From CATZDY01 sp045599035 (lineage in GTDB: Bacteria > Bacillota > Desulfotomaculia > Desulfotomaculales > Desulfocucumaceae): a DNA stretch of 22,577 bases. The notes under the pieces were generated by a model, which was given only the letters and a program-made list of their open reading frames with translations, was not told the origin of the DNA and made no database searches. The translations under genes were made by a program, and so were the position numbers. The stretch covers positions 1-22,577 of the forward strand of contig JAZRVI010000017.1 in assembly GCA_045599035.1 (NCBI GenBank), in the 5' to 3' direction. Shown here piece after piece: positions 1-7,137 of this stretch (positions are counted from its first letter, which is position 1; each line of letters starts with the position of its first letter).

Positions 1-2
1 AT

Positions 3-31
3 TGCATTTGGGACAATAAATTTGGTATGAT
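3..31 (+). promoter_or_regulatory. Sigma-A-type promoter with extended -10, upstream of the SurA-N lipoprotein gene
   Basis: A TTGCAT element at 3-8 is followed after 17 bp by TATGAT at 26-31. A TG at 23-24, one base before the hexamer, makes an extended -10. This leaves a leader of about 125 nt before the gene at 165. No gene is visible in 1-164. The window begins at position 3 minus two bases, so elements further upstream cannot be seen. Confidence 0.45.
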
Positions 32-164
32 TTTACCATGAGAACTCGTCTCCTTTTTTGGGAGGTACCTGGTTTTGTGGTGAAACTATTGTACCAAAAA
101 GGATGGCGAGTTTTCAATTTTCATTTAAGTTTACAGTACCAGGAAAACTTTAAGGAGGAGAATT

Positions 165-995
165 ATGAGCAAAAAACTGACAAAATCGGCAGCGGTTTTG
201 GCCGCTTTAAGTTTGCTGATGGTTTTGGGTTTAACCGGCTGCGGCGGACAAGTGGCAGCTACGGTTAATGGGCAGGTCATTACTCAGGAGGATCTGGACT
301 TGGCCATGAAACCTTATTTGGGTTATATCACCGGCATGGAAGGCAGTTTGGAAGAATGTATTGATGTTATGGAAGAAGCATTTACCGAGCATCCGGAAGA
401 CATAGTAGCACTTTTCAGCCAATATTATGGAATTCAACTGACTGAAGCGGATTTGGAGCCTATTAAAGAAAATATGCTGGAAGAGCTTTATGATCAATAT
501 TATTTAGGAGAAGGTCAGTGTCTGAATGGTTTGATCGAAAGAGCCTTGATTTTACAGGAAGCCGAAAAGCAGGGACTGAAGCTGGAACCGTCGGAGCTTC
601 AACAACAATGGAAGAAAATTAAACAGGATCATTCCGAGCCTCTGGAATGGGCTGAATGGATGGTTAGCAATAATTGTTATAATGAAATTATGTTTGAAAA
701 AATGCAGCAGGAAGATCATCAGTTTAGCGAAATTTATGATCTGAATGAGGAAAATTATGAGCAATATATAACGGATCTGTATGACCAAGCAGATATTTAT
801 GTAGCAGCTTCCTATCAGGATTTGCTTGCAAAAGCTCGTGAAGCTCAAAAAGAGGCTTGGCTGGAAGATTCAGATGCTGAAGAAGAGCTTGAAGAAAATA
901 TTGAAACTTCCGAATTGGATGAAGATACTTTGGCTGCTGATTCAAGCGGCAGAATTATCGTTCCTGATTCAAATGCAGCCGATATAGCTGAATAA
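165..995 (+). CDS. SurA-N-type lipoprotein without a rotamase domain
   Basis: This is a predicted extracytoplasmic lipoprotein of 276 residues. Residues 1-25 form a type II signal peptide (basic KKLTK, hydrophobic core, lipobox LTGC) with Cys26 as the lipidated residue. Right after it, AATVNGQVITQEDLD is the opening of a SurA/PrsA N-terminal chaperone domain, and residues 30-220 look helical. No parvulin rotamase domain follows. Residues about 225-265 are instead a strongly acidic, Glu/Asp-rich tail. The start ATG has AAGGAGGAG just upstream. The gene has its own promoter and a strong terminator. A full PrsA-like protein with the same motif lies two genes downstream (1851-2921), so this may be a paralogue that kept only the chaperone part. 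Its client and function are unknown; the family call is by motif only. Confidence 0.7.
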   Translation: MSKKLTKSAAVLAALSLLMVLGLTGCGGQVAATVNGQVITQEDLDLAMKPYLGYITGMEGSLEECIDVMEEAFTEHPEDIVALFSQYYGIQLTEADLEPIKENMLEELYDQYYLGEGQCLNGLIERALILQEAEKQGLKLEPSELQQQWKKIKQDHSEPLEWAEWMVSNNCYNEIMFEKMQQEDHQFSEIYDLNEENYEQYITDLYDQADIYVAASYQDLLAKAREAQKEAWLEDSDAEEELEENIETSELDEDTLAADSSGRIIVPDSNAADIAE

Positions 996-1001
996 TTATT
1001 G

Positions 1002-1036
1002 AAAGAGGATATTCCGGGGAATATTCTCTTTTTTTA
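1002..1036 (+). terminator. Rho-independent terminator of the SurA-N lipoprotein gene
   Basis: The arm GAGGATATTCC (1005-1015) pairs with GGAATATTCTC (1018-1028), with one G-U wobble and a tight GG-centred loop. A run of seven T (1029-1035) follows. It ends the lipoprotein transcript and separates it from spoVT. Confidence 0.85.
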
Positions 1037-1125
1037 GGCTTAGATGCTTTAAATCTGGCTGAAAATGGATATGGGGGGATCTGGAGATCGGATATTGCTT
1101 GAAGCTGATTAGATTTTTGGAAAAT

Positions 1126-1155
1126 GAATAAAGATTTTTCTTCCGTTATATACTA
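1126..1155 (+). promoter_or_regulatory. Sigma-G-like promoter of spoVT
   Basis: GAATA (1126-1130), an 18-bp spacer and TATACTA (1149-1155) match the remembered sigma-G pattern GMATR-N18-CATNMTA, except for T in place of the first C of the -10. A start near 1162 would leave a short leader with GGGAAGGAG at 1172-1180. In Bacillus subtilis spoVT is transcribed by sigma-G, so the location agrees. The match was read by eye and has not been scored against background. Confidence 0.45.
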
Positions 1156-1189
1156 AAGATAAAAATTTGTTGGGAAGGAGAATCCAGCC

Positions 1190-1738
1190 ATGAAAGCAAC
1201 CGGAATTGTCCGGCGGATTGATGATTTGGGACGAGTAGTAATTCCCAAAGAAATTCGCCGGACTTTGCGAATTAGAGAAGGAGATCCCCTGGAAATCTTT
1301 GTGGATCGAGAAGGGGAGGTCATCTTAAAAAAATATTCGCCCATTGGTGAATTGGGTGATTTTGCCAAGGAATACGCTGATTCTCTCCATGAATCTCTGG
1401 GGCATATTGCTTGTATTGCGGATCGGGATGTGATAATTGCGGTTTCCGGAGCTTCCCGCAAGGATTATCTTAATCAAGCCATCAGTTCGGAGCTGGGTTT
1501 GATTATGGAAAAAGGAGAAACCGTGCTGCAAAATATTCAGGAGGATTCGGAGATTAATATTTTAAAGGATGCAGATCGGGATTTCAGCTCTCAGGTTATT
1601 GCTCCGATTTGGCTGCATAATGAAGCCATTGGAGCGGTCTTGCTGCTTTCCCCCAACCCGGAGGTAAAAATGGGAGCCATGGAGGTAAAACTGGCCGAAA
1701 CTGCTGCCGACTTTTTGGCCAAACAAATGGAAGCCTAA
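1190..1738 (+). CDS. spoVT: Stage V sporulation protein T, AbrB-type forespore regulator
   Basis: SpoVT is a DNA-binding regulator that adjusts sigma-G-dependent genes in the forespore. Residues 1-50 are an AbrB-type swapped-hairpin domain with the signature MKATGIVRRIDDLGRVVIPKEIR cut here to its first part, MKATGIVRRIDDLGRVVIPK. Residues about 55-180 form a GAF-like sensor domain, which distinguishes SpoVT from the shorter AbrB. The length of 182 residues is close to the usual 178. The start ATG lies ten bases after GGGAAGGAG. It is flanked by its own sigma-G-like promoter and a terminator, so it is probably monocistronic. Its position next to mazG, rqcP, yabP and yabQ agrees with the Bacillus neighbourhood. 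Confidence 0.95.
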   Translation: MKATGIVRRIDDLGRVVIPKEIRRTLRIREGDPLEIFVDREGEVILKKYSPIGELGDFAKEYADSLHESLGHIACIADRDVIIAVSGASRKDYLNQAISSELGLIMEKGETVLQNIQEDSEINILKDADRDFSSQVIAPIWLHNEAIGAVLLLSPNPEVKMGAMEVKLAETAADFLAKQMEA

Positions 1739-1743
1739 ACCAG

Positions 1744-1780
1744 AAAAGCCGAACGCCTTGTCAGCGACCGGCTTTTTTTT
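1744..1780 (+). terminator. Rho-independent terminator of spoVT
   Basis: AAAAGCCG (1744-1751) pairs with CGGCTTTT (1769-1776) across a 17-nt loop. A T run at 1773-1780 follows. The A-rich left arm means it could also work in the reverse direction. Confidence 0.75.
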
Positions 1781-1799
1781 GCTTTGCAAAAAATTGGTA

Positions 1800-1828
1800 T
1801 TGCATATTCCAGCAAAAAAAGATATAAT
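1800..1828 (+). promoter_or_regulatory. Sigma-A promoter of the PrsA-like gene
   Basis: TTGCAT (1800-1805), a 17-bp spacer and a perfect TATAAT (1823-1828) lie directly after the spoVT terminator. The -35 hexamer is the same as in the promoter of the SurA-N lipoprotein at 3-31. Transcription should start near 1835, just before the ribosome binding site, giving a very short leader. Confidence 0.7.
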
Positions 1829-1850
1829 TTCCCTAATTGGAGGGATGCTT

Positions 1851-2921
1851 GTGTTAAAGTTTTCAAAAATGGCGAGTATAATTTGCATACTTGCTTTGCT
1901 TGGTATGGCCTTATTAAGCGGCTGTGGCGGTAAGCAGAATAATGGTTCTGGGGTTATGGGTAAGGATGTGGCGGCAACTGTTAATGGAGTGGCAATTTCC
2001 ATGACTGATTTGGATAACTATCTGGAACAGATTAAACAACAGTATGCTGCTTGGGGTCTGGATCTTACCGAGGAACAATGGGAAGAGTTAAAAGGTGATT
2101 ATCTGGACGATTTGATTGAAATTGAGCTTCTGAAACAGGATATGAAAAAAGCTGGGCTTAGTGTGGATGTTGAAGCTCAATATCAAGATTATGTTAAACA
2201 ATATGGCGGAGAAGAAGCTTTGCAGCAAGCTTTGCAGGAAAGCGGTTATACCAAAGAATCCTTTTTGATTGATTTGGAAAAATCTCTGGTTTATGAGGAA
2301 ATGTATGCTCAGGCAACTAAAGAAGTAGCCGAGCCTTCCGAAGAAGAAATTGCGGCTTATTATGCAGAAAACCAGGATAACTATAAAGAATATCAAACCC
2401 GCCATGTTTTATTTTTGAACAGCAGCGAAGAAGAAAATGAAACTCGCACTGAAGCTGAAATTACTGCGGATGCCAAAGCCAAGGCTCAAAGTGTAATTTC
2501 TCGTTTGGATCAGGGTGAAGATATTGCCGAAATTGCCAAAGAGCTTTCCGAAGATAGCGGAACGGCTCAAAATGGCGGCTATTTTGCTTTCGGCTCCAAT
2601 GATGCGGTGGATCAGGCTTATATGGATGCTGCTTTGGCTTTGACACAGGGACAATATACCAAAGAACCGGTTTTATCCCAATATGGTTATCATGTAATTA
2701 AACTGGAAGCCGTTGTTGAAAAAAGTCTGGATGATGTTCGGGAAGAAATTTCTTCTAATTTATTAAAAGAAAAACAGTCAGAAGTTTATGATGCTTATCT
2801 GGAAGACTTAAAGACTAAAGCGGAAATTGTGCGTTATACTGATCAAAAAAATAGTTCCGAAGCTTTGCAATCTGATGGAACTGCAAGTCCTCAATCGGAC
2901 GGAAGCCAGGAAACTGAATAG
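1851..2921 (+). CDS. prsA: PrsA-type peptidyl-prolyl cis-trans isomerase lipoprotein
   Basis: This is a membrane-anchored foldase that helps secreted proteins fold outside the cytoplasmic membrane. The start is GTG at 1851, seven bases after GGAGGG (1839-1844). An ATG at 1845 touches that site and is too close, and a start further upstream would lie inside the spoVT terminator. From GTG the protein has 356 residues. A lipobox LLSGC (Cys25) is followed by a SurA-N segment (VAATVNGVAISMTDLDNYL). A parvulin domain at about residues 205-305 starts at QTRHVLF and includes LSEDSGTAQNGGYFAFG and YGYHVIKLE. The C-terminal 30 residues are Ser/Gly/Gln-rich and probably disordered. The symbol prsA is given by family; several paralogues exist in clostridia. 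Confidence 0.85.
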   Translation: MLKFSKMASIICILALLGMALLSGCGGKQNNGSGVMGKDVAATVNGVAISMTDLDNYLEQIKQQYAAWGLDLTEEQWEELKGDYLDDLIEIELLKQDMKKAGLSVDVEAQYQDYVKQYGGEEALQQALQESGYTKESFLIDLEKSLVYEEMYAQATKEVAEPSEEEIAAYYAENQDNYKEYQTRHVLFLNSSEEENETRTEAEITADAKAKAQSVISRLDQGEDIAEIAKELSEDSGTAQNGGYFAFGSNDAVDQAYMDAALALTQGQYTKEPVLSQYGYHVIKLEAVVEKSLDDVREEISSNLLKEKQSEVYDAYLEDLKTKAEIVRYTDQKNSSEALQSDGTASPQSDGSQETE

Positions 2922-2927
2922 AAAGAA

Positions 2928-2971
2928 GGTCATTCTGTTTCAGTCTGATCAACAGAATGACCGATTTGTTT
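2928..2971 (+). terminator. Perfect hairpin between prsA and mazG, possible weak terminator
   Basis: GGTCATTCTGTT (2928-2939) pairs perfectly with AACAGAATGACC (2951-2962) across an 11-nt loop. The following sequence, GATTTGTTT, is only partly T-rich. It may therefore terminate in part, or stabilise the 3' end of the prsA message while letting some transcription reach mazG. Confidence 0.5.
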
Positions 2972-2993
2972 AGTTGGAAAGGAAGGAAAAAAC

Positions 2994-4445
2994 ATGATTT
3001 ATCTGGCTGGTTTGGGAGCCGGAAATCCAGAAGATTTGACTCAAGGTCTGAAAGCCTTGTTGGAACAGAAAATCCCCTTGAGGCTGCGAACGGCCATTCA
3101 TCCGACCGTGGACTGGCTTCAGGAACAAGGTTATGTCTTTCAGGCTTTTGATGCTTTTTATGAACAGGCTGCTTCCTTTGAGGATGTTTATCGGCAAATT
3201 GCTGAAGCTGTGGTGCAGGAAGCTGAACAGAAAGATTTGATTTATGCAGTGCCGGGACATCCCATGGTAGCTGAAAAATCCGTGCAGCTTATTTTGGCAA
3301 AGGCTAAGGAGCGGCAAATAGCCTGTCGGGTTCTGCCGGCAGTTAGCTTTTTGGACGCTGTTTTTGCTGTTTTGCAAATTGATCCGGCGGAAGGCTTTTG
3401 TCTGCTGGATGGTTTGGGGCAGCAAAAGCCTAACCCTGAGCTGCAATTAATTGTAACTCAAGTTTATGATCAGTTGACTGCTTCGGAGGTTAAGCTGAAT
3501 TTATTAGAATACTATTCGGAAGAACAGCCGGTCAAGGTGGTGCAGGCGGCAGGGATTCCCGGTCAGGAAAAAGTCGTGGAAATTCCCTTATATGAATTGG
3601 ATCGCCTGGACTGGCTGAATCATCTGACCTGCCTGTGGCTGCCGCCCAGCTCGGCCAGGCAAGCCAGGCAGTTGGCTTATTTGGCTGGGATTGTGGAAAA
3701 ATTACGCTCGGAAAATGGCTGTCCCTGGGATCGGGAGCAAAATCACCAGAGCTTGCAGCCCTGCCTTTTGGAAGAAAGCTATGAAGTTATTGAAGCTATT
3801 CAAAATCAGGATATGGATAATTTATGTGAAGAACTGGGAGATTTGCTGCTGCAAGTGGTTTTCCATGCTCAGTTGGCCAAAGAAGAGCAGGATTTTGAAT
3901 TGGGTGATGTTATCGAGGGGATCAGCCAGAAGATGATTCGCCGCCATCCTCATGTTTTTGGTCAGGTGCAGGTGGCCAATAGCCAGGAGGTGTTGGCTAA
4001 TTGGGATGAAATCAAAAAACAGGAAAAAAAGCAGGCTAAAAAAAGCATTTTGGATGGCATTCCTGAATCCTTTACCGCTTTAATTAAGTCGCAAAAGCTT
4101 CAGAAGAAGGCGGCCAAGGTGGGGTTTGACTGGCCGGATTATCGGGGAGCTATGGATAAGGTTTATGAGGAACTGGATGAAGTTAAAGAAGCCCTGGCTT
4201 CTGGTTCTCAGGAAGAGCTGCAAAAGGAAGTGGGCGATGTCTTTTTTGCTTTGGTCAACCTGGCTCGACTTTTGAAACTGGATTCCGAAACAGTTTTGGT
4301 GGCAGCCAATCGCAAATTTACCCGTCGTTTTCAGCAGGTTGAACAAAAAGTTCAGGCCAGCGGCCGGGATTGGAGCGAATATTCTTTGGATGAGCTGGAA
4401 CAATATTGGCAGGAAATAAAAATTTGCGAAAAGTTGGTTAAGTAA
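2994..4445 (+). CDS. mazG: YabN-type protein: tetrapyrrole-methylase-like domain fused to MazG nucleoside triphosphate pyrophosphohydrolase
   Basis: MazG hydrolyses nucleoside triphosphates to monophosphate and pyrophosphate and is thought to clear non-canonical nucleotides. The 483 residues match the YabN layout. Residues 1 to about 220 resemble a tetrapyrrole (corrin/porphyrin) methylase fold, starting MIYLAGLGAGNPEDLT, with VPGHPMVAE near residue 85. The first MazG domain has CPWD (243-246), the metal-binding EESYE (260-264) and EELGD (279-283). A second MazG domain has EELDE (392-396) and EVGDVFFAL about 20 residues later. The start ATG follows GGAAGG. It sits between prsA and HU, as in related genomes. 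What the methylase-like half does is not known to me. Confidence 0.92.
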   Translation: MIYLAGLGAGNPEDLTQGLKALLEQKIPLRLRTAIHPTVDWLQEQGYVFQAFDAFYEQAASFEDVYRQIAEAVVQEAEQKDLIYAVPGHPMVAEKSVQLILAKAKERQIACRVLPAVSFLDAVFAVLQIDPAEGFCLLDGLGQQKPNPELQLIVTQVYDQLTASEVKLNLLEYYSEEQPVKVVQAAGIPGQEKVVEIPLYELDRLDWLNHLTCLWLPPSSARQARQLAYLAGIVEKLRSENGCPWDREQNHQSLQPCLLEESYEVIEAIQNQDMDNLCEELGDLLLQVVFHAQLAKEEQDFELGDVIEGISQKMIRRHPHVFGQVQVANSQEVLANWDEIKKQEKKQAKKSILDGIPESFTALIKSQKLQKKAAKVGFDWPDYRGAMDKVYEELDEVKEALASGSQEELQKEVGDVFFALVNLARLLKLDSETVLVAANRKFTRRFQQVEQKVQASGRDWSEYSLDELEQYWQEIKICEKLVK

Positions 4446-4546
4446 GTAGAGCCAGGCAGGAGTTTTACTAAAGGCAGCGAAATATAAGCATATTAATTGG
4501 CAGATTCTACAAAGGCCAAGGTTAAGGTGACAGAGGAGGATTTAAA

Positions 4547-4834
4547 ATGACTAAAACAGATCTCGTAGCTGGTATTTCCGAAAAGGTCGGGATTAGCCGC
4601 AAGGAAGCTGACAAAATGTTGTCGGCCGTTTTGGAGGTAATCACGGAAGCTTTAGCCAAAGGGGAAAAAATTCAACTGGTTGGTTTTGGTACCTTTGAAG
4701 TAAAAGAAAGAGCTGCCCGAAAAGGTCATAATCCCCAAACTAAAGAAGAAATCGAAATTCCGGCCTGTAAGGTTCCTTCCTTCAAAGCAGGCAAAAATTT
4801 AAAAGAAGCTGTTTTCCCTAGTAATGCCGATTAA
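4547..4834 (+). CDS. hup: HU family histone-like DNA-binding protein
   Basis: HU is a small dimeric nucleoid protein that bends DNA. The 95 residues start MTKTDLVAGISEKVGISRKEAD, cut here to the opening MTKTDLVAGISEKVGISRKE, typical of the helical dimerisation part. GFGTFEV near residue 46 and the DNA-clasping arm RKGHNPQTKEEIEIPACK follow. The usual arm reads RNPQTGEEI, so the Gly after NPQT is Lys here. The start ATG is preceded by GAGGAGG. The gene runs directly into rqcP, with the rqcP ribosome binding site immediately after the HU stop codon, so the two are probably cotranscribed. In Bacillus the main HU gene lies elsewhere; HU here next to rqcP is common in clostridia, from memory. Confidence 0.93.
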   Translation: MTKTDLVAGISEKVGISRKEADKMLSAVLEVITEALAKGEKIQLVGFGTFEVKERAARKGHNPQTKEEIEIPACKVPSFKAGKNLKEAVFPSNAD

Positions 4835-4849
4835 TTGAAAGGAATTTTC

Positions 4850-5122
4850 ATGCGTCTGGACAAGTTTTTAAAAGTTTCTCGAATTATTAAAAGAAGAACT
4901 CTGGCAAAAGAAGCTTGTGAAAATGGCCAGGCTTTTATTAATGACCGAGTGGCCAAGGCGGGCAGTGAAGTCAAAGCGGGAGATCAAATTACCCTCAAGC
5001 TGGGTTCTCGAATAATTAAATTTGAAGTTGCACAAATCAAGGAAACTGTTCCAGCCAAGGAAGCAAGCGAATTATATCGTCTCTTGGAAACTACATACTT
5101 AGCCAAAGAAGACGATATTTAG
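4850..5122 (+). CDS. rqcP: S4-domain RNA-binding protein RqcP (YabO)
   Basis: RqcP binds the stalled large ribosomal subunit and, with RqcH, takes part in adding C-terminal alanine tails during ribosome-associated quality control. The 90 residues are an S4 domain: MRLDKFLKVSRIIKRRTLAK, then ACENGQAFINDRVAKAGSEV, then a GDQITLKLG strand. The chosen start is ATG 4850, with AAAGGA at 4838-4843. An in-frame TTG at 4837-side of the HU stop (codon beginning 4835) lies before that site and would add five residues that the family lacks. It follows HU by 15 bp and is closed by a strong terminator, so hup-rqcP is a likely two-gene unit. Confidence 0.92.
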   Translation: MRLDKFLKVSRIIKRRTLAKEACENGQAFINDRVAKAGSEVKAGDQITLKLGSRIIKFEVAQIKETVPAKEASELYRLLETTYLAKEDDI

Positions 5123-5138
5123 TAGAAAACGAAAGATT

Positions 5139-5172
5139 AAACGATTTACTTAAAAGAGTAGATCGTTTTTTA
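5139..5172 (+). terminator. Rho-independent terminator after rqcP
   Basis: AAACGATTTACT (5139-5150) pairs with AGTAGATCGTTT (5157-5168) with one wobble and a 6-nt loop. A T run at 5166-5171 follows. This separates the hup-rqcP unit from the sporulation genes downstream. Confidence 0.88.
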
Positions 5173-5250
5173 TTGGCCGAAAAAGAGCATAAAATTTTCC
5201 TTCCCAGCCAGAATAATTCTTAAAATCTGTTTGATGAGGAAGGGAACAAA

Positions 5251-6177
5251 ATGCGAAAAATAATGATGGGCTTATTATTGAGCTGCTGGCTTTTGAGCGG
5301 ATGTGGTCAGGAAAATGCCTGGCAAAGCCGAAATTTTGAGCAGGAGCCGGAAGTTAGCCTGTATTTAAGCGAAAGCGGAGAAGTGAAAACTTTGAGGATG
5401 GAAGAATATTTGGCTGGAGTGGTGGCGGCGGAAATGAATCCGGATTGGCCTCAGGAGGCTTTGGCGGCTCAAGCCATTTTAGCCAGAACCTTTGCGGCAG
5501 AAGTTATAGCATCTGGTCGGGTGCGGGACTTGCATGGAACTGATCTTTCGGATTCGGTGGAGGAATGTCAGGCTTATGACCCCAGCCGGATTAACGAAGC
5601 AGTTTTGGCGGCAGTGGAGAAAACCCGAGGACAGGTTTTAACCTGGCAGGGAGAATATCCCAAAGCTTGGTTTTCGGCCTGCGATGGAGGGATTAGTGCT
5701 TCTGCCCTGGAAGGCTTGAATTATCAGGATAGTCCCACTCCCTATTTAAAGGCTGGGGTTCAGGACGGCTGTTTAAATATAGCTGGGGCGGAAGAACAGG
5801 GTTGGCAGGTGCAGATTCCGGTGTCCGAGGTGGAACAGGCGGTTTCTGAATTGAGCGGAATTGAGCCTGGAACCATTGTCAGCGGATCCATTGGCCAAAC
5901 CGGAGAATCAGGGCGAGCCATGACTGTGGTGCTGAATGGTTTGGAGCTTTCGGCTATGGACTTGCGTTTGGCTTTGGGCAGCACCAGGGTTCGTTCTACC
6001 TTGTGGACTTCCTTTGCCGTAAAGGACGGCTATTTATGGATTGTCGGCCGGGGCTATGGACATGGGGTGGGGATGTGTCAATGGGGAGCCAGGCTGTTGG
6101 CCGAAAATAATTATACGGCAGCCGAGATTATTAATTTTTATTTCCAGGATACTGAGCTGGCCAGCCTGTGGCCTTGA
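5251..6177 (+). CDS. SpoIID/LytB-domain lipoprotein, probable peptidoglycan-active sporulation protein
   Basis: SpoIID is a lytic transglycosylase that trims stem-less glycan strands during engulfment; this protein shares its domain. Residues 1-17 are a lipoprotein signal with lipobox LSGC (Cys18). The SpoIID domain follows: EEYLAGVVAAEMNPDWPQEA with Glu61 at the place of the catalytic Glu, then QAILARTFA, and GQVLTWQGEYPKAWFSACDGG near residue 145. The C-terminal end carries the conserved GRGYGHGVGMCQWGA. At 308 residues it is slightly shorter than Bacillus SpoIID (about 343), which is anchored by a transmembrane helix rather than a lipid. The family commonly has His two residues before the Ala-Cys in the FH-S/A stretch (from memory), where Ser is found here. 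It may be the organism's SpoIID or a paralogue; a second copy elsewhere would decide. Confidence 0.85.
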   Translation: MRKIMMGLLLSCWLLSGCGQENAWQSRNFEQEPEVSLYLSESGEVKTLRMEEYLAGVVAAEMNPDWPQEALAAQAILARTFAAEVIASGRVRDLHGTDLSDSVEECQAYDPSRINEAVLAAVEKTRGQVLTWQGEYPKAWFSACDGGISASALEGLNYQDSPTPYLKAGVQDGCLNIAGAEEQGWQVQIPVSEVEQAVSELSGIEPGTIVSGSIGQTGESGRAMTVVLNGLELSAMDLRLALGSTRVRSTLWTSFAVKDGYLWIVGRGYGHGVGMCQWGARLLAENNYTAAEIINFYFQDTELASLWP

Positions 6178-6204
6178 TTGTGCCTGGTTTTTGGCAAGTA
6201 AGTG

Positions 6205-6233
6205 GCATAAGCAGAAGCTTTTCGGCATAATTA
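6205..6233 (+). promoter_or_regulatory. Possible sigma-E-like promoter of yabP-yabQ
   Basis: GCATA (6205-6209), 16 bp and CATAATTA (6226-6233) resemble the mother-cell sigma-E pattern (GHATA, then CATACAHT), although only the first half of the -10 matches well. In Bacillus yabP is, from memory, sigma-E dependent. The gap between the SpoIID-like gene and yabP is 81 bp with no terminator seen, so read-through is also possible. Confidence 0.3.
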
Positions 6234-6258
6234 TAAATAAAAAAACGAGGTGGGTGAA

Positions 6259-6531
6259 ATGGAGAACCGGGAACAGCAGCTTTATTTAAAAAACCGCCGC
6301 AATTTTACCTTGGAAGGGGTTTTGGGGGTGGAAAGCTCGGAGGAAAGCCAAATTATTTTGGCCACGGATTTGGGATTTTTGACCGTTCAAGGGGAAAATC
6401 TGCAAATTACCCGTTTGAATTTGGAGGAAGGCCAAGTGGAAGCTGAAGGCCAAATTACAGCTCTGATTTTTGGGGACAGGCCAAACAGCGGCGAAAAAAG
6501 AAGAAAAATCTGGCAAAGAATTACCAAATAA
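6259..6531 (+). CDS. yabP: Sporulation protein YabP
   Basis: YabP is a small sporulation protein of unknown biochemistry that works with YabQ in making the spore coat or cortex. The 90 residues match the family throughout: LYLKNRRNFTLEGVLGVES, then TDLGFLTVQGENLQI and a C-terminal EGQITALIFGD. The start is ATG 6259, five bases after GAGGTGGG (6247-6254). A GTG at 6250 overlaps that site and is not used in this annotation. yabQ begins 19 bp after the stop with its own binding site, as in the Bacillus pair. Confidence 0.9.
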   Translation: MENREQQLYLKNRRNFTLEGVLGVESSEESQIILATDLGFLTVQGENLQITRLNLEEGQVEAEGQITALIFGDRPNSGEKRRKIWQRITK

Positions 6532-6550
6532 AGAAAAAGAGGTAAAGCAG

Positions 6551-6946
6551 TTGGGTTTGATTGTTTTTTTGCTGGCAAGTGGAGTATTTACTGGAATTTA
6601 TCTGGACTGTTGGCAAATCATCCGCAGTAATATTGGCAAAATCAGCGGCTCTTTGGGAGATATTGCGGTGTGGCTGATTTTTGTTTTTTGCTACTTTGGC
6701 CTTTTATATAAATATTATCAGGGGCAATTCAGCTTTTCTTTTCTGGTGCTGACCATGGTGGGAGCTTTATTTTACTATGTGGGGCTGAGAAAACTTTGCC
6801 TGGGAGGGCTGCAAAAGCTGGTGGCTGGCTTGAGCTGGATCTTGAGCCAAATTTTTCGCAGTATTTTATGGCCTTTTGCCTGTCTGAATAAAATTCTTGG
6901 CTGGCCTTTTCGCTGCTTAAAGAAACTTTTGAACAAGTTGGTTTGA
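6551..6946 (+). CDS. yabQ: Spore cortex protein YabQ, membrane protein
   Basis: YabQ is a membrane protein of the mother cell needed for the spore cortex in Bacillus. The start chosen is TTG 6551, eight bases after GAGG (6539-6542) that lies just past the yabP stop. A longer reading from TTG 6470 would overlap yabP by 62 bp and add a charged stretch with no binding site. From 6551 the protein has 131 residues. LGLIVFLLASGVFTGIYLDCW is the family opening (here with its first twenty residues MGLIVFLLASGVFTGIYLDC). Hydrophobic segments lie at about 3-20, 36-55 and 63-82, and an aromatic-basic tail follows. Bacillus YabQ is longer (about 211); short forms are usual in clostridia, from memory. Confidence 0.85.
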   Translation: MGLIVFLLASGVFTGIYLDCWQIIRSNIGKISGSLGDIAVWLIFVFCYFGLLYKYYQGQFSFSFLVLTMVGALFYYVGLRKLCLGGLQKLVAGLSWILSQIFRSILWPFACLNKILGWPFRCLKKLLNKLV

Positions 6947-6975
6947 AATGGTAATTTCAGAAAGATCTTGACCTA

Positions 6976-7024
6976 ATGGCTGAAAGCAAGCCATTGGATT
7001 GCCCCAGGGGAAATCCAGGTTTTT
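6976..7024 (+). terminator. Two back-to-back hairpins ending in T5, likely terminator of yabQ
   Basis: ATGGCT (6976-6981) pairs with AGCCAT (6989-6994). Directly next to it, TGGATT-g-CCCC (6995-7005) pairs with GGGG-a-AATCCA (7007-7017), followed by GG and five T (7020-7024). The second hairpin with its short T run resembles a terminator. The two helices touch and could stack end to end. Confidence 0.5.
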
Positions 7025-7042
7025 CTGAAGACCGATAAAATA

Positions 7043-7130
7043 CAGGAGGTTTTTAAAATCAGATAAGGATATTGGACATGGAAAAGCTTTGACTTTCTCT
7101 TTTGATCAGGCCGCAAGTCTGATTTTTTTC
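7043..7130 (+). ncRNA. Candidate structured RNA with an orphan ribosome binding site in the yabQ-divIC gap
   Basis: The 312-bp gap between yabQ and divIC (6947-7258) holds no convincing gene. Within it, AGGAGG at about 7044-7049 is a perfect ribosome binding site with no start codon in reach; ATC-AGA-TAA follows. AAAATCAGA (7055-7063) is perfectly complementary to TCTGATTTT (7118-7126). The same right arm can alternatively pair through CTGAT with ATCAG at 7105-7109, giving a short hairpin ending in seven T. Two exclusive folds around a T run resemble an attenuator, or the remains of a deleted gene. No known riboswitch class is recognised. Confidence 0.25.
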
Positions 7131-7137
7131 CAAAAGC

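Noticed and set aside
38..268. Open frame of 76 codons at the left end
   Set aside because: It overlaps the promoter leader and the start of the lipoprotein gene in another frame, has no binding site, and the peptide resembles nothing.
5187..5217. Possible sigma-E promoter before the SpoIID-like gene (GCATA, 17 bp, CAGAATAAT)
   Set aside because: The -10 agrees with the sigma-E pattern in too few positions to list.
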